Shown here one piece after another: positions 46,593 through 56,322 of a stretch of DNA of 64,000 nt. The stretch is from Coptis chinensis (taxonomy: Eukaryota > Streptophyta > Magnoliopsida > Ranunculales > Ranunculaceae). Position 1 is the stretch's first letter, and each line of letters begins with the position of its first letter. The position numbers and the translations under genes are program-made. The stretch lies in the NCBI GenBank assembly GCA_015680905.1, contig CM027378.1, forward strand, positions 57,189,501 through 57,253,500, given 5' to 3'. The notes beneath the pieces are model-generated. The model searched no databases, was not told where the DNA came from, and saw only the letters and a list, made by a program, of their open reading frames with translations.

Positions 46593-47295
46593 TAGCACTA
46601 CTAAAAAAATCACTTATAATGACAGCTAAAAGCTGTCATAAAATAGGTTTAATGACGTTTTTTCATTAAAAAAACAACCGTCATTATAGAGCCCGTCATA
46701 AAAGTTTACAAAAACCATCATTAGTTTGATGACGGTTCTCGAGAAGCTGACATAAGAACTCCTACTTACATGACATAAATTCAATTCCAAATGTCATAAC
46801 TTGGTCTGTTTCAATGACCACTTTTACTCAACCGTCATAATTTTACTAGGAAAAGTGTCAAGAAGTAAATCGGATTATGATAGTTTTAAGGAAAGCGCCA
46901 ATAACTAAACACTAAAAAATGTCAAGAAGTAGCATGCGTAACGACAGTTCTTTGAAAACCGTCATAATCTTGTCTCATTTTTCTTTTCTTTTTTCGCACC
47001 CGTAGTGTATATATCCTGCAAATGTTTTTGCTCCACAAATTTTCCTACAAATCTGGAGATACCCAGTAAACCCATGAATACATACACCCTAACAAATCAA
47101 ACTCCATTACAAAAACTAGAATCATATATACTTTTATTACCAACATAAATCACCTACTCCAACAACTTGTTCATATTACATGATGTATTCACAAAGAAAA
47201 TAATAAATAACTCGAACAAAGTCGCATAATCCTAATAATTCAATTTACATAACTCATCCAACAAAATACAAAGCAACTGATGATACTGATCCACC

Positions 47296-49193
47296 TCAAA
47301 CAAACTTAAGCGAGATACCAAGCTGGTGTTTCCTTATAACTCTTTCCTTTCTCGAACGCCACTGATTCATAACCTAGAAAACAATATGAAGAATAATTAT
47401 TAAACTAAAAATGTAATTATATGTTAGCTTGTTTAATAAGTATACTAAAAATGAAATTATATAAGAATCCAAAAAGAATGCTAGCTAAAACAACAGTCGT
47501 TGCCGTCCGATATTTCTACAGAAACAACAGTCTTCAATAGTATACCGAGTCTATGTAGCGCAACTTTTTAAAAAGAGAGATGGTACTCCACTGTGTCAAC
47601 CTGCATTTGTTTTATGCCTAAGTGAATATAAAATCTTAGGACATGATAAAAGCTAAATAGGAAGAGACCTTTGAGCACAAACCTGAAATGCATTCCCAAG
47701 GGCTTTATATCTGTCAGTTTGACTAGTGCCACCACCCCTAGTGGGGTTCTCTGGATATCCCATAATCATCTCTAACTCGTTGGGCTCAAGAGGTGCTGCC
47801 TTATTCTTCCCTGTCCACACCAAATTCCATTTCCTACATTCGTAAAGAACATACTTTTGAGTCTTAAAGGGCGACCATCATCCCAACATTCAAGCGCATC
47901 TTTAATTCGTTGTGTTGTTTTTGCACTTTCAATGCAAGTACGCAAGAAGTTAAACTTTTGTCTACGGTCCCATGATGGCCACCATTTCTTAGTTACTGGT
48001 AACGCTTCCTGAATTGTAAGTGGAGGAACAGGTTGGAGAGGCTATCTGTTGTGGATTGGAAGGTTGTGAACATACCTCTTTTCCGTGCAGCTGCACTAAA
48101 ATGCATCGAGTCAACAAATTCAGGTTCAATCTCATATAGGAAGCGAGAAATTTTACTACAAATCCCTTTCAAAGTACATGCCACATTTTCAAAATAAAAG
48201 TAAGGAGGTCCAATGGCTGCATCTAGGAGCTTCCTCTGGAACATTGGCCTTGGCTCATTTGGGACTCCAAATCCGATCATGAACTTCGGTATGTGAATTA
48301 CATCCTCCTCTTCTAGGCATACTTTTTTATAATTCCTGTATTCCTTTGCTTTCCTTATTCTAATTTGTATTTTTCTCTCTAATCTGTCATCTGCATCAAA
48401 GAGATTTTTCCTCTTCTCAACTCAGAGCGAGAACATCCAATTGTAATATCTGAGTCGGTCTATAAAAAATAAAAATAAATAAAAAATAGTTGTTATGAAG
48501 AACAAGAACAAGGTCTACTAGGTACTACTTGCACCTTTCAACCAAAAGAATAATATTGATTATATTCTGCTTTCGCTAATGAAAAAATTAAGTGCACCAA
48601 GGAAAAATTAGAATATCAAACACAAGTGAATGTCTACCAAGCGCACAACATCATCTTGAATTTGACGAGGTGGTTCTCGTATAGGAGAACCAACTTCCTT
48701 TTGCACTCGAGCAGCATATATAAAATCTATCAGATCTGTAACTAAGGTGTCAGGACCTGCAAATATATAAACTTATTATGGAATCAAAATAGAGAAGGAA
48801 ATAGCTATAAAAAGTAAATATTTTTGACAGTACAAAAGGAATTCATACAAGTAGGAATAAGTAAATACATTTTGAGCCTCTAGAAGCCGTTTGTGAGGCA
48901 GCTGATAACCAATTAGCCACGACAAACACTTATACACATGTTATATCCTTCCACAATGGTCTGAAGAAATCAGAAATAACTCGCTCCTTTTCTTTTAATA
49001 GGTAATATAATAAAACACTAAGACCATCTAAAATCTTATGCATACAAGTTCTAAAAACATAAAGATCAACATTGTAACTGCTAGATACACACCACATGCA
49101 TCAATAGCTGAAGAAGACTCATCTATTGAGAAATCCATATCAATCAAGTGTAACAATTTCTTCTCATTGTCTGGCAGAAGTCCAACATCCTCC
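47296..49193 (-). pseudogene. Captured fragment of a DRM-type de novo DNA methyltransferase gene
   Basis: Exon-like blocks with fitting splice sites lie at 49093-49193, 48638-48756, 47683-48459 and 47296-47373. The first two encode a UBA region (SSSAIDACG joined to PDTLVTDLIDFIYAAR). The third encodes the DRM-specific methyltransferase half: IGFGVPNEPRPM, AIGPPYFYFENVACTLKG, EPEFVDSMHFSAAARKRG, LTIQEALPVTKKWWPSWD, CRKWNLVW, EPNELEMIMGYPENPTRGGG and TDRYKALGNAFQ. In DRM proteins this half (motifs VI-X) precedes motifs I-V. Motifs I-V are absent; a 25-codon unrelated exon ends the frame instead. At least three 1-nt frameshifts (near 49117, 48415, 48068) and one stop (TAG near 48038) make it non-coding for a full protein. 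Intact DRM proteins place de novo methylation in RNA-directed DNA methylation. Confidence 0.9.
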
Positions 49194-50314
49194 TGGCACA
49201 AATAGTCACTTAATATGGAGAAGAATAAATTGTTTTATCAAGATTTAACTATAGTATATAGCTACAAGTCTCTGTGTTTCACTGTAAAGGGCTTAAGTAG
49301 ATAGAGAAACACGTATAGACAACAAATATAAAACCAGAAAGTAGTTCCTTTAAGCTTACATACCGGACTGCTGATGAGCATAATATATACTTTATTGTCT
49401 ATGGTTTACATTGTGACTGAAGTAAAGGAGATCATGGAAGTAGAGGTCTGGAAAAACTAATATAAAAGAGGTTATATGAGGCAGCAACTCTGTGCTCACC
49501 AAGTGCAATAACAAAAGATACTAGACTTCAGTTAGTAAGATATAGATGACCAATGTCATGCTTAAGTATTAGCCTTCAACTTAGATGTCTAAGCAGACAT
49601 GTAGTATGTCGGGGCAAAAATTGTAAGCTATAGATCTACCAAGACACTCTTGTGAAAGGTACGGTACTGAGTGTACCAATAGAACAAAGGAGTAATGGAT
49701 TCACATATATAGAATAACTAATGGATCCACCTAGAGTAACCCTTGCATTTCTAAGATGAGTGTATGACTATGAAATGAAGACAGTAAGGACAAGGCCTAC
49801 TAAACTCCAAGTCATACAATGCTAGCAAATTCCAATTGTATCTAATGCCCACTAACTGTTAATAATACAACACTTACCATATACAACACTCACCATATCA
49901 ACTGTTAATCATGACAATAATAATACAACACTCCCCATATCAACAGAATACATGCATTGATGCATACAATCTACATTTTTTACTATAGGTAGTTGAACAG
50001 ATAATGTGCCCCTTTCATATTAACGTCACTGAAAAAATTCATCTCTAAACCGCATGCCATTAAGAATTATTTGTAAAAATAAAAATAGTGCAGCACTTTC
50101 TCTAATTTCTATATATCATCTAAAACAATCTTTAAGACTAAAGAAATTTAATGAAATAAAAAACATCAAATAACAAACAAACACAGAAAAAGGGTGAGAT
50201 TTCAGTTGGGGCTTCGTGGTGGGTACCTTAGCATTTAGGGCAAGTAATTATGAAAGCAACAATTAGTTTGAAGTTGAGATCTTTTTGGCTTTTGAATATT
50301 CTCTGCATCTTTAC

Positions 50315-50385
50315 CTCTCGTTTTTCTGTTTTCCACTCCTACGCTTGAAAACTGAGTCGTTCTTCTCAAATTCGCCTCTTCCCAT
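50315..50385 (-). other. Possible first exon in the CACTA element
   Basis: ATG at 50385 opens a 71-base frame (MGRGEFEKNDSVFKRRSGKQ) that runs to a good donor, GAG|GTAAAG. The region to its right (50400-50680) is pyrimidine-rich and leader-like on the minus strand, with an AG-repeat. It could be the promoter and first exon of the captured gene or of another one. I do not recognise the peptide and cannot show it is spliced to the DRM exons. Confidence 0.3.
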
Positions 50386-51068
50386 TTTAAGTTCGAGTGC
50401 AAATCTCCTTCTTCTCGATTGTTTCAAGACACGTGTGATTTAGATAGAGAGAGAGAGCTTAGCTAGGGTTTCAAGTAGCAGAGGAGGTGGTTTTGTTGTT
50501 ACGGAGGTGGAGTCGAGGGTTGGAGGGTTGGGCTTCTTCTCAATCCCTTTTAATCTCAAGAAGAAGGCGGCGAATAATTAAAGGCTTTCTCTGATTTTTT
50601 GTTTGGTTTGGTTTTTACTGATTAAGGGTTTTCTTCCAAAGACGTGAGCCTTGAGTTGTTGACGCTTCGATTAAACGCACCAACAACCCGTAAGTTTTTC
50701 ACTTTTTCTTCTTGGGTATTTCTCATGACTCCTTAACCACTCTTGACGCTTGACAATAAAATAAAAACACTAATTTAAGGGTCCCTGAATAAAATGTTAA
50801 CCAGCCAAATGTTTGATGGTTTAGGAAATATGGGGGTTATCGGTTGTGCTAGAACCGTCAAAATAATTCTTGATGGGCATATCTTACTTTCGTCAGAAAT
50901 AGAACTATATCAGCTGATGGTTTTGCCAACTAAGTCATAAATTATAATGACATATGTGTTGGTTACGTCAAAATTGGACAAAACCATCAAGAAAATTTTA
51001 AGTACTTTGGTTTATTATATTTCTGACTTGACTATTTTAGGACACCCATCATCAAATTATCAAATTTT

Positions 51069-51250
51069 CTTGATGCTTGTGTTAGACGCGACATAATGTT
51101 GCAACAACCGTTATAAAACCATCATATTTTCTTGACGCTTGTGTTATACGCGACATAATGTTGTAACAGCCGTTATAAAACCATCATATTTGCTTGACGC
51201 TTGTGTTATACCTGACATAATGTTGCAACAACCGTCATAAAAATTTTACC
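51069..51250. repeat. ~61-bp tandem triplicate near the right end of the CACTA element
   Basis: Three copies of CTTGACGCTTGTGTTATACG followed by CGACATAATGTTGCAACAAC begin near 51069, 51133 and 51194. They lie in the subterminal region, where CACTA transposase-binding repeats are expected. Confidence 0.8.
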
Positions 51251-51542
51251 AAAATACTTATCTTGACGGTTTTCAATAAAGCCATCAAAATAGATGAAAA
51301 ACATGCGTCATAATATGTCTTTTTTTTAGTAGTGTAGGGAGATGGTATATGGTGGGAATCTCGACCCTCTTTCATGAAAAATTTGGAGAACCACTATACT
51401 ACCTATTTTCGTTTTGTTAACTAGATAACCATATTCTAGTAATGACCCTGTATTCCTATTTCTATTTCTATTTTGTTACTTTAGATTCCATGTAACTCTT
51501 ATTCTTTTATTAATCAATTACCTTTAGCCAAAAAAAAAAAAA

Positions 51543-51687
51543 AACGCCCTCCTGGACGACTCCGACCTAGCAGGGTCTTTAATGTGCAACATGCCAGAAT
51601 GCTTAGACGACCTGTACCACAGAATCGACAAGTACATCAAGTACGAAGAATAGATGGCCCAACGCAAGGGCAATAAAGTCCTCGCAG
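51543..51687 (+). pseudogene. Element C gag, middle part
   Basis: This is the gag segment between the LINE and the PIF/Harbinger insertions: NALLDDSDLAGSLMCNMPEC and RIDKYIKYEE, with a stop (TAG) after YEE near 51651. Its first 14 bases are the LINE target duplication and its last three the PIF/Harbinger one. Confidence 0.8.
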
Positions 51688-52123
51688 TAAGAGCATTTGC
51701 AATGCAGGGGGTTTCAAGGGGTTTGTGACTATAGTCACCAGCTTTGGCCAAAAACTGCATTGCGTGATTATCTGGTGAATATTTTGCCCAGTTGATTTCA
51801 AGGTGAAACTCATCATCGAGATAGTGGCTGACTTGTTAACTTCGGACGGGATGTTGGATTCCGTCTGGATTACAAAACTCACCAGACGGAATCCAACATC
51901 CCGTCTCGCTATATTTCTTTTTTCCAGACGGAATCAAACATCCCGTCCGGAGTCCTAACGGCTAGTTCACCAAAGGTCAGAAAGTCAGAACGGTAAAAAA
52001 CGATCAAAATAAAAAACTTTGGTATATATACAACATTTCTTTCATTTCAACTCACACTTCCAACAATCATATATCATATTTCTTCTTCCTTAAAATCAGT
52101 TCTTCAAAAAAACAAAATATCAA

Positions 52124-53272
52124 ATGGCATCAACTCAAGCATCTCAAGCAAGTGGTAACATTCAAGTAAAAGCAAAAACTCACTTCAGCATGTCCGAAGA
52201 TCAAACTCTATGTCTTGCTTGGATAAAAATTAGTGAAAACTCCATTGTTGGTGCTTTCCAAAATGCAAAAGAATTTTGGAATCGTGTAGCAAACGAGTTC
52301 AATCAAGCACGTGGGTCGGATAGGTCTTCCGATTCAATTAGTGGTAGATGAAAATATATTTAAAAAATGATGAACAAGTTCGTAGCAATTGTGAATGCGG
52401 TGGAGGCTCGACATGCAAGTGGTACAACAATACAAAGCCGAGTAATTACAACGTTGTCAATTTGGAATTTATTGATTATCTTAGTCTTAGTCTAATTATT
52501 TCCGTCTTAGTCTAATTATCTTAGTGTATTTATTATTTCCATTTTAGTTTTAGTCTAATTATTATCTTAGTCTAATTATTATTTTAGTTTAATTATCTTA
52601 GTCTTATTTTAGTAATTATTTTAGTCTAATTATTTCTATTTTATTTTTTAGTTGTCCGAGGCAAGAATGACGTACCAACTACAAGAAAAAATGGCTTTTT
52701 CACTTGATCATTGTTACATTATACTCAAGGATAATCCAAAGTGGAGTAACGTTTTTGAGGCAAGGTCATGCAGCCCCACAAAGGGAAAAGGTCGCAAAAA
52801 TGATGGTGAAGATTCAACTTCTAATTCACCAAGTGTTGGTGGAGTTGAATTGGAGGGTTCTCAAGAAATAGAGCGTCCTTAAGAAATGGAGCGTCCTCTT
52901 GGATCGAAGAAATCCAAGTTCAAGAGGAACCAAGAAACATCAGTTGGTATGTTGGAGGGTTACTTTACACGTTTAGAGGATATATTTTCACAGGATGCAA
53001 ATGAAACACAAAAATGCTTAGAACTTAGGGAAAGGGAATTTGCATATGGTCAAAGAACTGTGATGGCAAGAGAAGAAAAAAATCGGATTCAAATGGAAAA
53101 AAATCAAGTTCAATTGGAAAAAAATCGGCTTCTAAAGATGCAATATGAAGCTAAGATTTTAGAGACTGATACAAGTGTCATCCATCCCGATACCGCTTTT
53201 TTAATCGAGCAACAACAAGCTGAAATACGTGCTGAATGGGCAAGGGCTAGAGGTGGTTCTAGCTCTAACTAA
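52124..53272 (+). pseudogene. PIF/Harbinger ORF1 (Myb/SANT-like, NAM-associated C-terminus)
   Basis: The start is ATG 52124 (MASTQASQASGNIQVKAKTH). Exon 1 has a Myb-like segment (FSMSEDQTLCLAWIKISENS and EFWNRVANEFNQ) up to SISGR, then a TGA where tryptophan is usual. After an AT-rich intron (about 52440-52650) exon 2 carries QEKMAFSLDHCYIILKDNPK, a TAA at 52880-52882 within a duplicated Q-E-IERP/EMERP stretch, then GSKKSKFKR and a long Lys/Glu/Gln coiled coil to 53272. ORF1 proteins of this superfamily bind the terminal repeats and help the transposase enter the nucleus. Both internal stops fit single-base changes. Confidence 0.82.
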
Positions 53273-53689
53273 GCGTATGTAATATCTAGTATTTTATTTT
53301 AATTAAAGCACTATGTATTTTAATTAATGCACTATGTATTTTTATTTCATTGTATTTTTAATTAATGCACTATGTATGTTCTTTCCAATATAATTATTTT
53401 CATAGAAATACAATTAAAAACAGTGAGATAAAAATACAACTCATTAAACACATAAGAACTTATTGGAATTACATTAGGAAATACATAGGAAATACGTTGG
53501 AACTTAATAGTTCATGTTAGGAAATACATAGGAAATACTTTGGAACTTCATATGTCACGTTAGGAAATACATAGGGAATACATAGGAAATACACTTTCAT
53601 TTCCATTTTAATTTTCGCCTCCTTTTCCCTCCTCTGGATCCGACCAATTTGGATCATAAATTGGTACCGGATCTGCTGTTTCTTCAATG

Positions 53690-55095
53690 CCAGTCTAATT
53701 AAAAACATGCTCAACTAAGTCCTTTTGAAGATTAGTATGTATAACTTCATTTTTTATCTTATTTCTTGCTTTAATCATCTTATAGACAAAATGAAAACCA
53801 TCCTCTTCCTGAAAGAGACCAGGTATTGTTTCTTTCCTCTGACCTTTCTAATTCCAAACTCCACTTTCACGTTCATTCTCAACAATCATATTATGCATTA
53901 TAATGCATGCCTTCATTATGTCTCCAAGAACAACAACACTATGACAAAGCGCAAAAGCCTTAACAATATGTCATCATGCCTGCAAAACTCCAAACGTCCT
54001 TTCAACATCCTTTCTTGCAGCTTCTTGACGTTGAGTAAAAATCTTTTCATGCTTATTTCTTGGATAACGAATGGCTTGAACAAATGTGCCCCATTTTGGG
54101 TAAATACCATCAGCAAGATAATATCTCATATTGTAGTCATTACCATTCACATTAAATGCAACAGCAGGAGCCTCACCTTGCTCTAATGATTCAAAAACAT
54201 GAGAACGATGAAGCACATTAATGTCATTATGCAAACCTGGCAATCCGAAGAAGCAATGCCAGATCTAACAGTGTTTGTCTGCAACGGCTTCAAGTACCAA
54301 AGTTGGTTCCTTCTTGTACCCTACATGTGTTCCAGTCTATCCACTTGGACAATTCTTCCACACCCAGTGCATACAGTCGATTGATCCAAGCATTCTTGGA
54401 AAACCCCTTGCCGCATTTTCAGCTAATATCCTAGCAGTGTCTGCCTCAGTTGGTCGTCTTAAGTACTCTTCCTCAAACGCCGTGATTATTGCCTTGCACC
54501 AACGCTTCATAGATACATTTGCTGTGGAATCTCCAATTTGTAAATACTCATCCATTGAATCAGAAGAACAACCAGTTGCTAATTGTGCAACTGCAACTAG
54601 TCCCTTCTGTAACCCAGAAATTGCTTGCCGGCCCAATCCATCCACCTTGTCTTTAAAGTAATCGTCGAATGATGCAACAGTTTTCAACATATACATAAAA
54701 AGCTTTCTTGTCATCCTGTACCTTCGTCTAAACTTATGAGGAGGCCACCTACACGGTGTTGTGAAGTAATCCCTCATTATTTTTTGTTTACTGAAATCAC
54801 CACCATCTCTAAATGTGTACTCTCTGCCCTTCACAGATCCACCGCGTTTGTCTGTATCCACATCTTCAAGTTCAATGACTACTTAAGTCATTAATGCCCC
54901 AGCAGTGGATAATAACTGCAACCTCCTCCTCCTCCTTCGCCTCATCATATCATTATGCTTATCTCTTACTCTTTCCATGTAGTCATCTTCAGCCGAAGTA
55001 CCAGAAGACAACCCGGTAAAATCAGAAGACGAACTATTACTACTAGATCCTCCCCATAACCTTTGGTTAAATGCAATTCTTTCTTCTCTTGACAT
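53690..55095 (-). pseudogene. PIF/Harbinger DDE transposase (HARBI1/ALP1-like)
   Basis: ATG at 55095 opens the frame (MSREERIAFNQRLWGG), followed by a Ser-rich and an Arg-rich stretch. The DDE_4 domain spans FTTPCRWPPHKFRRRYRMTR, GLGRQAISGLQKGLVAVAQL, GSIDCMHWVW (first Asp), FGLPGLHNDINVL (second Asp) and KDVERTFGVLQA (Glu). It ends with ACIIMHNMIVENE. The reading stays in register from 55095 to at least 54240. Stops occur at 54883-54885, about 54337 and about 54270, with more after VLQA. The stop after KNCPSG replaces a conserved tryptophan, again a single G-to-A type change. Confidence 0.88.
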
Positions 55096-55359
55096 TTTTT
55101 CTATTTTTAGCTTGGTTGTGGGGAAGAAGATGGCTGTTTGTTTGTTTGATCTAAAAGAAAGAAGAGTAAAACGAAATATGAAAGGTAAGGTCACATGTGA
55201 TAAGGTCGCATGTGATCGATTTTGGTCCACTCTCCAATTGACAACACATTTTATCAGATTTTTTTTTCACTCTCCAAGTGACAACACATTGTATCCAAAT
55301 GTCTATCCAAATGTATCCTCAATAATTCTAATTTATGGCCCACCATTCACAAATCTAAT

Positions 55360-55475
55360 GTATGGAATAGTAAAAGGCGTAGTGGGAAGGAACCATGAGC
55401 CTTACATCCCATCTCGGTCTAAAACTACCAGACGTGATGTTACATTCCGTCTCGTTCTACACTATACACTATTCC
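55360..55475. repeat. Internal copy of the PIF/Harbinger subterminal motif
   Basis: CATCCCATCTCGG near 55409 and GACGTGATGTTACATTCCGTC at about 55432-55452 match the motif array at both ends of the element. They lie between the transposase and the PMD gene, where an original right end of a smaller element could have been. Confidence 0.6.
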
Positions 55476-56322
55476 TGTCAGGATCAAACCACATGCAAAA
55501 ATGAGTGATATTCCATCAAAATTTTCTGTTTCAACCAAGACATAGGAAATGAGTTAAATGCGAGGTCTAGCCTAACCTACGAACTTTTGGAACGAGTGAA
55601 ATGAGTGAATGTGAAATTTTTGGAAACATACGAACTTATAATTTTCTGAAATTTTTTTGCCATAACCTCATTTGTTTTATTGACATATTCATATCCAAAA
55701 CCTGCTAATATACTTTGGAAATAATAAATAAGACAAACAACAATCATAAACAACACCCAAGTCTAACATATAAACTCGGTAAAAAAACTAACTTATAATT
55801 TATGAAATTTTTTGGACATAACCTCCTTTGTTTAATGACATATTCATATCCAAAACTCATCAAAAAAACAACCTGCTAAATCAATAGTCGTTACAAACAA
55901 CAATCCCAAACGCCATAAGACAAGTAATGGTGCACATTTATTACAAACTACAAAAAATATCTACTGAGACCTCCTCCCCTTACGAGAAAGCTCGGTCGAA
56001 GAGCTCTCCCCCCTACGTCATTGTCGCCTCTCTGGTTGAGGTTGAGCTTGAGGTGTGGCACTTGCAGCATTCTCCAACTCTTGCACACATCTCTGAAACT
56101 GCAAAGTTCGATTCCACTCTTCTTGTAAGCACTCAAAACTGCGGTGAGAGGACTCCATGAAGGACGCACGCATGGCATAACTGAGAGAGCTGTAGTTAAG
56201 GAGCTCCGACCTTACTTCACCCTGTTTAACAAAACAAATACATGTTAGGGGTTATAGTGAATAATAATAATAATAAATCATGAATAAATTCAAATCATAC
56301 TAACCTCGGCTAACTGCTCAAA

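Larger units (their letters stand above)
46596..51334. mobile_element. Non-autonomous CACTA transposon carrying a DRM gene fragment (Pack-CACTA)
   Basis: The ends are CACTACTAAAAAAA and its inverse TTTTTTTAGTAGTG, flanked by the 3-bp duplication TAG (46593-46595, 51335-51337), all standard for CACTA elements. Subterminal regions hold many short GACGGTT/ATGACGG-type motifs in both orientations, including the small palindrome GACAGCTAAAAGCTGTC, plus a ~61-bp triplicate repeat near the right end. No transposase is visible in 4.7 kb. The interior includes a minus-strand multi-exon piece of a DRM-type methyltransferase gene. It sits in the RNase H region of the LINE. Confidence 0.93.
42927..51542 (+). 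mobile_element. 5'-truncated L1-like LINE, hosting a CACTA element
   Basis: The insertion is bounded by the 14-bp duplication AACGCCCTCCTGGA (42913-42926, 51543-51556) and ends in an A-run after TTTAGCC (about 51530-51542). Its 5' end lies within the endonuclease region, a typical LINE truncation. Without the CACTA element it is about 3.9 kb. It carries endonuclease, reverse transcriptase, zf-RVT and RNase H segments in broken frames. Confidence 0.92.
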
